A DNA stretch of 64,000 bases from Exiguobacterium sp. TNDT2 (GCF_003331145.1 NZ_QLVE01000023.1:1-64000); one strand, 5' to 3'; positions 17,808 through 27,708 are shown, counted from the stretch's first letter. Made by a program: numbers and translations. Notes: generated from the sequence alone by a model not told the origin.

Positions 17808-18125
17808 ATGAACAACGAGAACGAGTTTGCAAAAGAGGTTGGTTTGTTAAAGCAACGGCTTGAGCAACAACAGCAAGAGATTCGCCGTCTCAAGCACGAC
17901 GAGCGAATGTTACGTCAGAAATACCGCCGTCTTGTCCAAAAGTATGGAGAGTTGTTATATACGTTCGAATGGCTCGTTACATCATTTGAACAAAAAGACC
18001 GGACAATTGAAGAAGGATCGAAGAAGTACGACGCATTGAATCATCGGTATGATCGTCTCGTACACTCAAAGGCTGGAAAAGCCATCTTAAAAGTACAGGC
18101 CATAGCAAAACGAATTAAAAAATAA
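17808..18125 (+). CDS. Small coiled-coil protein in glycosyltransferase operon
   Basis: 105 residues, highly charged, with no signal peptide or membrane segment. Residues about 8-50 have heptad-like hydrophobics (LLKQRLEQQQQEIRRLKHDE), indicating a coiled coil, and the C-terminus is basic (AIAKRIKK). GAGGTGACGG precedes the ATG. It sits between two large glycosyltransferases and its helical character resembles the N-terminus of the first. A scaffold that holds transferases together is possible but only inferred. Confidence 0.65.
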   Translation: MNNENEFAKEVGLLKQRLEQQQQEIRRLKHDERMLRQKYRRLVQKYGELLYTFEWLVTSFEQKDRTIEEGSKKYDALNHRYDRLVHSKAGKAILKVQAIAKRIKK

Positions 18126-18194
18126 ACGGTGAGCGAAGTGGCAATTGATGTCACTTCGTTTCGCAGTTAAATCGGTATACACGGAGGACATCAG

Positions 18195-21100
18195 ATGGAT
18201 TGGCAGAAAAAAGCACGTCGCGCCGCCTATTTAGGGGTGCAACGGTCAAAACGTCTCGGGCGAAAAGTGCTCAAGAAGACGACTCAACAAACAGGACAGG
18301 CATGGCGTGAAGTCGCACCGAATTGGTATACGCGCTCTCCTCACGTCCATACGGAAGGGACAGACTTCGTTTTCGCAAGCGACGAGACTGTCATATTGAC
18401 GTATCGTCCTGACGGAAAAAGCGACGTCGTCGCGATTGAGAAGTTACTAGGTGAAGGGACGAAGTCGTTTATGGCCTCGTTCCGCGTCAAACAACGCGAC
18501 AGTCTTTCTCCTGTCCTTCATCTCGAAGTGTACCGGAAAGGCGGTCGAAAACGACTGATTACTTTGCATGAAGGCGACAGGGAAGAAGTCGTGCTCGGTA
18601 TAGGCGAACAGATTTTACGAGCCCACCTTGAAGTCACTGGCAAAGGCGCTTTCAGCATCATCGACATTCGACTTGGTCATGCTCCGATTTGGCAAGGGGA
18701 AGGGCTTGCAGCGAACGTCGCGCTCGAATCGTTCGATTTCGTGCGCCCGCTCACGGAAGAGACGCTCCAATCGATGACACCTGAGCGTGAGATCGCCCGT
18801 TTCGAGAACGGAGTGCTCGTGCTCGACGCGGCCGGGAACCAGTACGCCCATTACGGCGTCGGCGAGTCGGCGTTACCGCACGTCAATACGGAGCGCGGCA
18901 TCGATTTTTCAGCCGGGGACATGGACGACGATCTGTACCGTTTCTACTTTAAAGGAGAGGCGGACGGGACGGCGAATGCGTCGCTGTTCATCGCGACGTA
19001 TACGCAAGCTGGACGCGACCGCCTTATCGAGGTTCCACTCGGCTTGAGCGGCATCGTTCGTATTGCCCCCTCGCACCGCTCGATTCGTTATTTCGTGCGA
19101 GTGAGCGGTCAAGGTCAACTACGGGACATGCATCTTGGGATGATTCGAGAGAAGAGCGTCCGCAAAGAAGACATTCTCTCGCTCAAACCGACGATGTGGA
19201 CAATTCCGGCACCAGACGTAATCAAGCTAAAAGCACGAAATAACCAACTCGTGATCGACTTGAAGGGTGAGGACGACAAGCGCCGCTATATTTCGTATGC
19301 GGAAATGAACAACAGTTTCACGAAACTTCCGACCGAGTTCCCGTATGAAGTGAAACCAAATTCCCGCTACCGGGTCACGGTCGACGGCGAAGCGAGCGAG
19401 GGGACGAATGTTGTCCTTTATCTCGTTGCCTATTCCGCGACCGAGCGCCAAATCATGCAACAAGTACAGATTGGCAGTGAGAAAGTATTCTACTTCGACC
19501 GTTCGATTCGTTTCTTGCGCTTCGCCCTCCGCGTTGACGGCAAAGGCGAGGCTCGGGTCGACCGGATTCGTATCGCAGAAGAACTCGTCAGCGACGGAAC
19601 GGAACATCCGGACTTCAAAGACGTGCGTGAGGCTCGTTTCTTCGCGCCGAAACCGCGCGAGCTCCACGAGTTGAAAGTCGCGGCCATTTTCGATGAGTTC
19701 ACGATGGCATCGTATGAGCCGGAATGCCAGCTCATCACGTTCACGCCGGATAACTGGAAGTCGACGTTGCTCGATGAACAGCCGGACGTCTTGATCGTCG
19801 AATCGGCATGGAAAGGCAACCGCGGGGCGTGGGAGAAAAAGATTGTCAAATACGGGACGAACACGTGGGAAGAGTTGGATGCCTTGCTCGCTTGGTGCCG
19901 CGTTCAAAACATTCCGACCGTGTTTTGGAATAAAGAAGATCCGATTCATTACGACCGCTTCATCGAGACGGCGAAACGGTTCGATTACGTCTATACGACC
20001 GACCTGAACCGTGTTGAGGACTACAAGCGTGACTGCGGTCATGACCGTGTCGACGCCTTGCCGTTCGCGGCTCAGCCGAAAGAACACAATCCGATTCGTT
20101 TGCCGGGGGCGCGTGAACCGTACGCAAGTTTTGCCGGTTCGTATTACGCCAACCGTCACGAGTCGCGTAAAGCCGACATGGACCGCCTGTTCGCGGCGGC
20201 CGATAAGTATGGGCTCGTCATCTATGACCGCAACTATGCGATCAATCAACGGGGAGAAAGTGACCAGCTTCAGTTCCCTGAACAATTCCGCCACTCGATT
20301 CGCGGCAGCTTGAAGTACAACCAAATCGCGAAAGCGTACAAAGGCTTTAAAGTCATGTTGAACGTCAACTCGGTCAATGATTCACCGACGATGTTCTCGC
20401 GCCGCGTGTTCGAAGGGCTCGCTTGCGCGACGCCGGTCGTCAGCACGCGCTCGGTCGGCGTCGAGGCGATGCTCGGCGATTACGTCTTCCTTGACGACGG
20501 CGAGTCGGATTTAGACGAGACGTTCCGCCGTCTCATGACTGACGAGGCGTTCTATGAAGACGTCGCCATCGGCGGGATGCGCCACGTGCTGACGTATCAC
20601 ACGTACACGCAACGTCTTGCAAAAATCGCTCAAGACGTCGGTATCCCGTACCGTGTCGACAACCCTAACGTCGCCGTCTTGGCGTTCGTCCGCTCTAAAC
20701 AAGAAGCGGAGCAAGTCGTGAAACAGTTCGAGGCTCAAAAGTATGCGCATAAAAAACTGCTCATTTTCCTCGACAAGTTTGAAGACTATATCGACGTCTA
20801 TAACACGTATAACACCGAGTCGATCTCGACGTACATGCGCAGCTACCTTGATCACTATACGTCGCTAACGGAAATCTTGGACACGTTCGACTGGGTCGCC
20901 CACCTTGACCCGGCCGACTATTACGGTCCTCACTACTTGGCCGACTATTTGCTCGCGGCCCGTTACGCGGACGCCGACATTTTGACGAAAGCCGACTATT
21001 ATTCATATGAAGGAACGCTGCAAAAACATGATTACGACGAGTCGTTCCGCTACGTCTTCGATGCGACGCCGTCGCGTTCGATGATTAACCCGGCAGCGCT

Positions 21101-21263
21101 TCGTTTCGACACGGTCGAGGCGGCGCTCCATCGCTTCGAGGCCGACGCGAGTTTACGTGACCTCGCGCGTTCAGGCAAACGCATCTTTAGCATCGACCCA
21201 TATCAATATGTGAAAGGCGGCGTCTCGATTGATGAGGCGTCTCGACAGGAGGTAACACGATGA
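18195..21263 (+). CDS. CgeB-like glycosyltransferase with three N-terminal beta-sandwich repeats
   Basis: 1022 residues. Residues 1-40 are basic. Residues about 45-465 contain three repeats of about 110 residues, each with a strand pattern like L-x-L-x-x-Y-x-x-x-x-R followed by an R-x-R/x-F-x-x-R-V-x-G-x-G-x-x-x-D-x-x-x-I ending; these look like carbohydrate-binding-type beta-sandwiches. Residues about 480-830 are a CgeB/GT-B transferase (NSVNDSPTMFSRRVFEGLACATPVV). Residues about 835-1020 form a degenerate GT-A-like tail with a counterpart in the 15150 protein. The gene overlaps the next by ATGA. It is cytosolic and probably extends the surface polymer. Confidence 0.75.
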   Translation: MDWQKKARRAAYLGVQRSKRLGRKVLKKTTQQTGQAWREVAPNWYTRSPHVHTEGTDFVFASDETVILTYRPDGKSDVVAIEKLLGEGTKSFMASFRVKQRDSLSPVLHLEVYRKGGRKRLITLHEGDREEVVLGIGEQILRAHLEVTGKGAFSIIDIRLGHAPIWQGEGLAANVALESFDFVRPLTEETLQSMTPEREIARFENGVLVLDAAGNQYAHYGVGESALPHVNTERGIDFSAGDMDDDLYRFYFKGEADGTANASLFIATYTQAGRDRLIEVPLGLSGIVRIAPSHRSIRYFVRVSGQGQLRDMHLGMIREKSVRKEDILSLKPTMWTIPAPDVIKLKARNNQLVIDLKGEDDKRRYISYAEMNNSFTKLPTEFPYEVKPNSRYRVTVDGEASEGTNVVLYLVAYSATERQIMQQVQIGSEKVFYFDRSIRFLRFALRVDGKGEARVDRIRIAEELVSDGTEHPDFKDVREARFFAPKPRELHELKVAAIFDEFTMASYEPECQLITFTPDNWKSTLLDEQPDVLIVESAWKGNRGAWEKKIVKYGTNTWEELDALLAWCRVQNIPTVFWNKEDPIHYDRFIETAKRFDYVYTTDLNRVEDYKRDCGHDRVDALPFAAQPKEHNPIRLPGAREPYASFAGSYYANRHESRKADMDRLFAAADKYGLVIYDRNYAINQRGESDQLQFPEQFRHSIRGSLKYNQIAKAYKGFKVMLNVNSVNDSPTMFSRRVFEGLACATPVVSTRSVGVEAMLGDYVFLDDGESDLDETFRRLMTDEAFYEDVAIGGMRHVLTYHTYTQRLAKIAQDVGIPYRVDNPNVAVLAFVRSKQEAEQVVKQFEAQKYAHKKLLIFLDKFEDYIDVYNTYNTESISTYMRSYLDHYTSLTEILDTFDWVAHLDPADYYGPHYLADYLLAARYADADILTKADYYSYEGTLQKHDYDESFRYVFDATPSRSMINPAALRFDTVEAALHRFEADASLRDLARSGKRIFSIDPYQYVKGGVSIDEASRQEVTR

Positions 21264-23431
21264 ACGAGCAAAAGCTTCGGATTTTAGTATATGGGGACGT
21301 CAACTTGAACTTGATTGACGGTTCGGCCATCTGGTTGACATCGGTCGTCCATATGTTGAACCAAGACCCGCATATCGAGGTCGACGTCTTGTTGAAGCGC
21401 TCGATCGTCAAACCGGAAGTGACGGCCTCGATCAAACAGCTAGACCGCGTCCGCTTCATCGATGTCTTCACGATAGACTCAGAAAAACAAGATGAGCCGT
21501 ACTATGAGAAGAAAGTCTTGCAGCCGGACGAGGCGGCCCAGCTCATCCATGAGCTCGTCCAGACGCATCATTACGATATGGCGTTCATTCGCGGCTTCCA
21601 GCTCGCGTATGAGCTCACGTCGTATGAAGAGACGATGAAGAAGACGTGGACGTATATCACGGACTTCACGCACGACCAGTCCGAGGCGTCGCAAGAAGAG
21701 CTCGCCCGGCTCAAACAGATTGCCGGGCTGTCGGCCCGGATGCTCTGCCAGACGGCCGAGATGAAGCAATACTTCGAGACGTTCCTTGAGACGCCGCGAC
21801 CGTTCCTCATCCTTAATCCAATGATTTCGAACATGCGCGATGAGGAGCCATCGTTCAAACGCCAGCAGAAGCGTCTCGTCTACACAGGCAAGTTCGCCCC
21901 GCTCTGGTATTCGGCAGAGATTCTCGACGCCTTTAAACGGTTGCGCGTGCGCATGCCGGACGTCGAGCTGAAAGTCGCCGGTGATAAGTTCAATCAAGAC
22001 CCGAACAACCCGAACTTCCGCAAAGAAGTGACGGCGCGGCTGCAACACGACGAAGGCATCGACTGGTTGAAAGGCATCCCGCGCGCAGATGTCGAGACGT
22101 TGATCGCCTCGAGCGATCTCGGTCTCTCGTGGCGTCACCCTGAACTTGATGCGAGTCTCGAACTGTCGACGAAGTTGCTCGAATACGGCGCACTCGGCAA
22201 GCCGGTGCTGTTGAACCGCAACCCGATGCACGAATCACTCCTCGGCACGAGTTACCCGCTGTTCGTCAACTCGGAAGACGAGTTCGTCGACAAAGTCGAA
22301 CTTGCCTTCACCCATCCGGCGATTTACCGCGATGCGGCGACACGCCTCTATAATATGGCGAAGTACTATACGTTCTCGAACACGTATGCGCGCTTGCGCG
22401 ATGCGATTTGGGAGATGCGGCCGACGACGATTTTGTTCGCGGGACACGACTTGAAGTTCATCCGCATGTTCATGGATCGCTTCGAACAGAACCCGGACTA
22501 TCGCGTCCTCGTCGACGAGTGGGAAGGACATAAGATTCACGACGTCAATCATAGTAAGGCGTGTCTCGCCGAGGCGGACATCATCTTCTGTGAGTGGGGG
22601 CTCGGCAACGCCGTCTGGTATTCGAACCATAAGCTGCCGCATCAGCGCCTCATCGTCCGGATCCATCGGCAAGAGAAAGAGACGCCGTTCCCGAACGAAT
22701 ACAATCTCGACAATATCGACCGAATCATTCTCGTCTCGCCGTACATGCTTGAAGAGATGTCTCGTCTGTTCCACATCCCGCGGCACAAAATGACGATGAT
22801 TTATAATGCGGTCGATGGAGCGAAGCTGCAAAAGCCGAAACAGACAGACGCGTTACCGTTCCACCTCGGCATGATCGGGATTAATCCAAAACTGAAACGG
22901 CCCGACCTCGCCCTCGACGTGTTAGAGAAGTTGCTCGCGCAGGACGACCGTTATCACTTGTTTTTCAAAGGCCATCATCCGAGCGAGGTTTATTGGATTG
23001 CGAAACGGGAAGAAGAACGAACGTATTACGAGGCGTTCCTCGCCCGGATCGAGCAAGCGCCGCTCAAAGGCCATGTTCATTTTGACGGCCACGGCAGCGA
23101 CGTTGACGAGTGGTTGCAAAAGATTGGATTCATCTTGTCGGTGAGCGATCTTGAAAGTTTCCACTTGTCACCGGCCGAAGGCATGGCGTCAGGTACCTAT
23201 CCGCTCATTCGGCATTGGACGGGTAGCGAGACGATTTATCCAGACGAACTGCTCGTCGAGGAGCCGCTTGATGTGGTCGACACGATTCTGTCATATAAAA
23301 ATCAACCGTCGCGTTTGATGGAGGATGCAGCGGCGTACCAACAGTATGCGTTGAAGCACTTTGCCATTGAACAACTGTTTCCAAAGTTAGAACGGATCGT
23401 CATCGGAGAATCGTCGACGACATTGTCATGA
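21260..23431 (+). CDS. Tandem GT4 glycosyltransferase
   Basis: 723 residues with two GT-B/GT4-like halves. Residues 1-385 begin LRILVYGDVNLN and include KRLVYTGKFAPLWY and the acceptor/donor-loop region DASLELSTKLLEYGALGKPVLL. Residues 390-720 begin TTILFAGHDLKFI and include MGIINP-type GMIGINPKLKRPDLALD and the E-x7-E-like SDLESFHLSPAEGMASG. Both halves keep the donor-site pattern, so it may make two consecutive linkages. Start ATG 21260 overlaps the previous stop (ATGA) and follows AGGAGG, implying translational coupling. Confidence 0.8.
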   Translation: MNEQKLRILVYGDVNLNLIDGSAIWLTSVVHMLNQDPHIEVDVLLKRSIVKPEVTASIKQLDRVRFIDVFTIDSEKQDEPYYEKKVLQPDEAAQLIHELVQTHHYDMAFIRGFQLAYELTSYEETMKKTWTYITDFTHDQSEASQEELARLKQIAGLSARMLCQTAEMKQYFETFLETPRPFLILNPMISNMRDEEPSFKRQQKRLVYTGKFAPLWYSAEILDAFKRLRVRMPDVELKVAGDKFNQDPNNPNFRKEVTARLQHDEGIDWLKGIPRADVETLIASSDLGLSWRHPELDASLELSTKLLEYGALGKPVLLNRNPMHESLLGTSYPLFVNSEDEFVDKVELAFTHPAIYRDAATRLYNMAKYYTFSNTYARLRDAIWEMRPTTILFAGHDLKFIRMFMDRFEQNPDYRVLVDEWEGHKIHDVNHSKACLAEADIIFCEWGLGNAVWYSNHKLPHQRLIVRIHRQEKETPFPNEYNLDNIDRIILVSPYMLEEMSRLFHIPRHKMTMIYNAVDGAKLQKPKQTDALPFHLGMIGINPKLKRPDLALDVLEKLLAQDDRYHLFFKGHHPSEVYWIAKREEERTYYEAFLARIEQAPLKGHVHFDGHGSDVDEWLQKIGFILSVSDLESFHLSPAEGMASGTYPLIRHWTGSETIYPDELLVEEPLDVVDTILSYKNQPSRLMEDAAAYQQYALKHFAIEQLFPKLERIVIGESSTTLS

Positions 23432-23439
23432 AAATGTAA

Positions 23440-23469
23440 TTGCGTCCCTGATTTGTTCAAGAGTATAAT
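23440..23469 (+). promoter_or_regulatory. Sigma-A-type promoter inside polysaccharide locus
   Basis: TTGCGT (23440-23445), an 18-base spacer and a perfect TATAAT (23464-23469). It lies 90 bases before the sugar dehydrogenase gene, so the second half of the locus can be transcribed independently. No terminator precedes it. Confidence 0.55.
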
Positions 23470-23558
23470 GAGTATTGTTTTATTATCGAATATGAACTAA
23501 ACTGATGGGCATGCGCTTCAACAGAAAAGCATCAGAAACATTTGGAGGTTACTACACA

Positions 23559-24848
23559 ATGAAAGTATGTACAGTAGGTCTTGGATATATTGGATTACCG
23601 ACTTCAGCCGTATTCGCCAACTACGGCGTCGACGTCGTCGGCGTTGATATCTCGCAACACGTCGTTGATAAATTGAACCGTGGCGAAATCCACATCGAAG
23701 AGCCAGGTCTTGGCGAAATGGTGGCGGATGTCGTCGCTAAAGGCAAGTTCCGTGCATCACTCACACCAGAGAAAGCGGACGCTTTCATCATCGCGGTACC
23801 AACACCGAACAACGATGACGAGCATAAATCTTGTGATCTCACATACGTGTTGGATGCGACACGCAAAGTGTTGCCGTTCGTTGAAAAAGGTAACGTCATC
23901 ATCGTCGAGTCGACAATTGCGCCACGTACGATGGACGACTTCGTGAAGCCGATTGTCGAAGAAGCTGGATTCGTCGTCGGCGAAGACATCTTCCTCGTTC
24001 ACTGCCCAGAGCGCGTCTTGCCAGGTCAAATCTTGCATGAACTCGTTCATAACAACCGCATCGTCGGTGGCATTACATCAGAGTGTGCCGAAGCAGGTGC
24101 TCGTGTCTACGGTACGTTCGTCGAAGGCGAAATCGTCAAGACGGATGCGAAGACGGCTGAGATGTCTAAATTGATGGAAAACACATTCCGCGACGTCAAC
24201 ATCGCGCTCGCGAACGAACTCGCAAAAGTTTGTAACGACCTAGACATCAACGTGCTCGACGTCATCGAAATGGCGAACAAACACCCGCGTGTCAACCTGC
24301 ATAGCCCGGGTCCAGGTGTCGGTGGACATTGTCTGGCCGTCGACCCGTACTTCATCGTCGCGAAGTCACCAGACCTCGCGAAGATCATCAACTTGTCACG
24401 TGAGACGAACGTCTCAATGCCTGCTTATGTCGCAGACAACGTCCAGAAGTTGACGGACGGTATCGAAGCGCCGAAAGTAGCTGTCTTCGGCGTAACGTAT
24501 AAAGGAAACGTTGACGACATGCGTGAAAGTCCGGCAGTCGACATCTGTGAAATCTTGCTTGACCGTGGCGTCAACATCTCTGTCCATGATAGCCATGTTG
24601 AAAAATCGACATCAAGTCGTTTTGACCTCGTGTCAAAAGAAGAAGCTCTTGAAGATGCGGATCTCGTGCTCGTCCTTGTCGATCACAACGAATTTAAAAC
24701 ACTCGACTTCGCAGAACTCAACTCGACAATGCGTCGTCCGATGATTTTCGATACACGCAACATCGTGAAACCGGCTGGTGAAGATGTGACGGTCGTGAAC
24801 TACGGAAATCTTTATAAATACACAAAGGAAACGAATCTCGTTCTTTGA
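23559..24848 (+). CDS. UDP-N-acetyl-D-mannosamine dehydrogenase (WecC-type)
   Basis: About 429 residues. The N-terminal Rossmann motif GLGYIGLPTSAVFANYG binds NAD. VPTPNNDD, ESTIAPRT and CPERVLPG are family motifs, and HSPGPGVGGHCLAVDP contains the catalytic cysteine; this form is typical of UDP-ManNAc dehydrogenases rather than UDP-glucose dehydrogenases. It oxidises UDP-ManNAc to UDP-ManNAcA using two NAD. The ATG at 23559 follows TTTGGAGG. With the 2-epimerase at 26584 it makes a complete UDP-GlcNAc to UDP-ManNAcA route, pointing to a ManNAc-uronic-acid polymer. Confidence 0.9.
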   Translation: MKVCTVGLGYIGLPTSAVFANYGVDVVGVDISQHVVDKLNRGEIHIEEPGLGEMVADVVAKGKFRASLTPEKADAFIIAVPTPNNDDEHKSCDLTYVLDATRKVLPFVEKGNVIIVESTIAPRTMDDFVKPIVEEAGFVVGEDIFLVHCPERVLPGQILHELVHNNRIVGGITSECAEAGARVYGTFVEGEIVKTDAKTAEMSKLMENTFRDVNIALANELAKVCNDLDINVLDVIEMANKHPRVNLHSPGPGVGGHCLAVDPYFIVAKSPDLAKIINLSRETNVSMPAYVADNVQKLTDGIEAPKVAVFGVTYKGNVDDMRESPAVDICEILLDRGVNISVHDSHVEKSTSSRFDLVSKEEALEDADLVLVLVDHNEFKTLDFAELNSTMRRPMIFDTRNIVKPAGEDVTVVNYGNLYKYTKETNLVL

Positions 24849-24857
24849 TTCTGGTGA

Positions 24858-25661
24858 ATGAACATGTTTAAATCCGCGAAAGCTATCTTTACAGAGCTGA
24901 AATCGAGCATGTACTTGATTTTCCGTCTCGCGACGTATGAGACGAGAAGTAACAACTCGATGCAGTATCTCGGATTTTTATGGGAGTTCGTCACACCATT
25001 ATTGCAGATTGGAGTTTACTGGTTCGTATTTGGATTTGGTATTCGAAGCGGCAGGCCGATTGATGGCGTGCCGTTTCTGCCATGGCTCGTCGCCGGGATT
25101 GTCGTTTGGTTCTTTATCGCCTCGGCCATCACCTCGACGGCTCGTTCGGTCTATTCAAAGATCGGTATGGTCTCCAAAATGAGCTTCCCAATCTCGACGA
25201 TTCCTGCCTATGTCCTACTCGCGCTATTCTATCGTCACGTAGCGTTAGTAGGCGTGTCATTTATTCTCATGTGGGCGTTTGGATATCCGATGGGACTGCA
25301 TTCGCTCTGGTTTATTTATTTGGCAATCAGTGCACTTGCGCTACTTTACTCTCTGGCGCTCATTACGTCCGCGCTCACGACAATTGTTCGCGACTTGCAG
25401 AACCTACTGCAATCGATGATGCGGATGCTCATGTACTTGACACCAATTTTTTGGGTGCCGCCGGCGAATCTCGCGAATATCCTTCAAATCAACCCGCTCT
25501 ACTACTTGGTTGAAGGATACCGATCGATGTTCCTAGGGTCTGACTGGTTAGTGAATAACTGGGCTTACGGACTCTACTATTGGGCCATCGTCATCGTTCT
25601 CTTCTTCGTCGGGTCGATGATTCACTTACGTTTCCGTCGACATTTCATCGATTACATTTGA
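24858..25661 (+). CDS. TagG-type polysaccharide ABC exporter permease
   Basis: 267 residues, ABC-2 membrane family, with six hydrophobic segments and the conserved NNSMQYLGFLWEF / PIFWVP / NPLYYLVEGYR pattern of wall teichoic acid and capsule exporters. It pairs with the ATPase 10 bases downstream to move a lipid-linked polymer across the membrane. An ATG at 24864 is better spaced from GGTGA (24853-24857) than the ATG at 24858, so the true protein may be two residues shorter. Confidence 0.88.
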   Translation: MNMFKSAKAIFTELKSSMYLIFRLATYETRSNNSMQYLGFLWEFVTPLLQIGVYWFVFGFGIRSGRPIDGVPFLPWLVAGIVVWFFIASAITSTARSVYSKIGMVSKMSFPISTIPAYVLLALFYRHVALVGVSFILMWAFGYPMGLHSLWFIYLAISALALLYSLALITSALTTIVRDLQNLLQSMMRMLMYLTPIFWVPPANLANILQINPLYYLVEGYRSMFLGSDWLVNNWAYGLYYWAIVIVLFFVGSMIHLRFRRHFIDYI

Positions 25662-25671
25662 GGAGGACATT

Positions 25672-26550
25672 ATGTACCAAGTTAAGTTTGAAAATGTCTC
25701 GAAACGATATACGTTATACAATAAACCGATTGATAAGTTGAAAGAAATCTTCTTCAGCAAAGCGACCGGGAAACAATTCTATGCACTCCGCAACGTCACG
25801 TTCGAAGTACCGCCCGGTGAAGTCGTCGGGATTATCGGCATCAACGGGTCAGGAAAGTCGACGATGTCGAATTTACTCGCTGATGTGATGCCGCCGACCC
25901 ACGGCAAAATCGAGTTGCACGGCAAGACGGCTTTGATTGCCATTTCTTCTGGCTTGAACGGCAACTTGACGGGACTTGAGAATATTGAGTTAAAAGGGCT
26001 CATGCTTGGAATGACGAAACAAGAGATTATCGATTTGACACCGGCAATCATCGAGTTTGCTGACATTGGCGACTTTATCACGCAACCGGTCAAAACATAC
26101 TCGAGTGGGATGAAGTCACGTCTTGGCTTTGCCATCTCGATTAACGTCAATCCGGATATCCTCGTCATCGATGAGGCGCTGTCAGTCGGTGATCAGACGT
26201 TTGCCGACAAATGTTTGGCCAAGATGAATGAGTTCAAAAAGCAAGGGAAGACGATTTTCTTCATCAGCCACTCGGTCTCGCAAGTCCGTCAATTTTGTTC
26301 GCTCGGTCTTTGGCTTGAGTTTGGTGAAGTACGCGAATATGGACCGGTCAACGAAGTGCTCAGTGAATATAATAAGTTCCTGAAATGGTTCCGTAGCTTG
26401 TCAAAAGAGCAGCAGGACAGTTTTAAAGCGGACAAGCTGAAACGCCGAACGACTGTTGTCGATGCGACCGAGCTTGGAGAGACGTACATCTTGCCAGCCC
26501 ATTCTGAAGAAGTGTTGAAGAATCATCAAGCAGTCTCGATGTCGAGCTGA
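25672..26550 (+). CDS. TagH-type polysaccharide ABC exporter ATPase
   Basis: 292 residues. Walker A GINGSGKST near residue 60, signature SSGMKSRLGFA near 145, Walker B ILVIDEALSVGD near 165 and the H-loop ISHSVSQV near 205. The C-terminal roughly 60 residues are short, unlike the long extracytoplasmic extension of B. subtilis TagH. GAGGAGGAC precedes the ATG. It energises export of the polymer with the upstream permease. Confidence 0.9.
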   Translation: MYQVKFENVSKRYTLYNKPIDKLKEIFFSKATGKQFYALRNVTFEVPPGEVVGIIGINGSGKSTMSNLLADVMPPTHGKIELHGKTALIAISSGLNGNLTGLENIELKGLMLGMTKQEIIDLTPAIIEFADIGDFITQPVKTYSSGMKSRLGFAISINVNPDILVIDEALSVGDQTFADKCLAKMNEFKKQGKTIFFISHSVSQVRQFCSLGLWLEFGEVREYGPVNEVLSEYNKFLKWFRSLSKEQQDSFKADKLKRRTTVVDATELGETYILPAHSEEVLKNHQAVSMSS

Positions 26551-26583
26551 CGAGGTGAATCTGAGAGGAGGAAGCACGTCCGC

Positions 26584-27708
26584 TTGAGGACCGTGCAAAA
26601 ACGACCTATGAAAAAAGTAATGACTGTATTTGGGACGAGACCGGAAGCCATCAAGATGGCACCGCTCGTATTGGAATTGAAGAAGCGGGAAGGCGTCGAA
26701 CCAATCGTCGTCGTCACGGCGCAACATCGTCAAATGCTTGACCAAGTGCTCGAACTGTTCGAGATTAAACCGGACTACGACCTCGATATCATGAAAGACA
26801 AGCAGACGTTGTACGATGTGACGTCACGCGTCCTAAAAGGGATGGGGGAAGTCATCGCCGAGACGAAGCCGGATATCGTGCTCGTTCACGGTGACACGAC
26901 GACAACGTTCGCGGCTTCGCTCGCAGCGTTTTACAATCAGGTCGCTGTCGGTCACGTCGAAGCAGGTCTGCGGACGTATAACAAATACTCGCCGTTCCCA
27001 GAAGAGATGAACCGTCAGTTGACGGGTGTCATGGCTGACTTGCACTTTGCGCCGACAGAGACGTCGAAAGACAACCTCTTGCGTGAAGGCAAGAACGTCG
27101 ACACGATTTTCGTCACAGGAAACACGGCCATCGATGCCCTCAAAACGACGGTACGCGACGACTACGCCAACGAGTTGCTTGACTCGATCCGCTCACAAGG
27201 CCGACGCCTCGTCCTCTTGACGGCACACCGCCGCGAGAACCTTGGCGAGCCGATGCGAAACATGTTCCGTGCCGTCCGCCGCTTGATTGAAAAATACGAG
27301 GATATCGAAGTCGTCTACCCGGTTCACATGAACCCGGTCGTCCGTGAACTCGCGAATGAGATCTTACATGACATCGATCGCGTCCATTTGATTGAACCGC
27401 TCGACGTATTCGATTTCCACAACTACGCTTCGGCTTCACATTTAATTTTGACCGATTCAGGTGGTGTACAAGAAGAAGCGCCTTCACTCGGCGTCCCTGT
27501 TCTCGTCTTGCGAGACACGACGGAGCGTCCGGAGGGTGTGGCTGCTGGTACGCTCAAGTTGGCTGGAGTCGATGAAGAAGTCATTTACTCACTTGCGGAC
27601 GAATTGCTTTCGGATCAGACTGCATATGAGAAGATGTCAAAAGCATCAAACCCTTATGGCGACGGTGAAGCATCACGTCGAATCGTCGATGCCATCCTTG
27701 CTAACTGA
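26584..27708 (+). CDS. mnaA: UDP-N-acetylglucosamine 2-epimerase (non-hydrolysing)
   Basis: 374 residues from TTG 26584, or 366 from ATG 26608. VMTVFGTRPEAIKMAPLV, VHGDTTTTFA, GHVEAGLRT, EMNRQLTG, TAHRRENLG and TDSGGVQEEAPSLGVP are diagnostic. It interconverts UDP-GlcNAc and UDP-ManNAc in the cytoplasm and feeds the dehydrogenase at 23559. AGGAGG at 26566-26571 suits the TTG (12-base gap) better than the ATG, although family proteins usually begin near the ATG, so the start is uncertain. Confidence 0.92.
   Translation: MRTVQKRPMKKVMTVFGTRPEAIKMAPLVLELKKREGVEPIVVVTAQHRQMLDQVLELFEIKPDYDLDIMKDKQTLYDVTSRVLKGMGEVIAETKPDIVLVHGDTTTTFAASLAAFYNQVAVGHVEAGLRTYNKYSPFPEEMNRQLTGVMADLHFAPTETSKDNLLREGKNVDTIFVTGNTAIDALKTTVRDDYANELLDSIRSQGRRLVLLTAHRRENLGEPMRNMFRAVRRLIEKYEDIEVVYPVHMNPVVRELANEILHDIDRVHLIEPLDVFDFHNYASASHLILTDSGGVQEEAPSLGVPVLVLRDTTERPEGVAAGTLKLAGVDEEVIYSLADELLSDQTAYEKMSKASNPYGDGEASRRIVDAILAN

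Noticed and set aside
18134-18158. CGAAGTG / CACTTCG inverted repeat between the coiled-coil gene and the next transferase
   Set aside because: Not called a terminator: no T run follows and both flanking genes look like parts of one operon. It may be an RNA hairpin of no special role.
19227-20324. 365-codon open frame on the minus strand
   Set aside because: It lies fully inside the CgeB-like transferase, which has clear domain motifs. GC-rich codon positions keep the antisense frame open, and its translation is arginine-rich with no domain.
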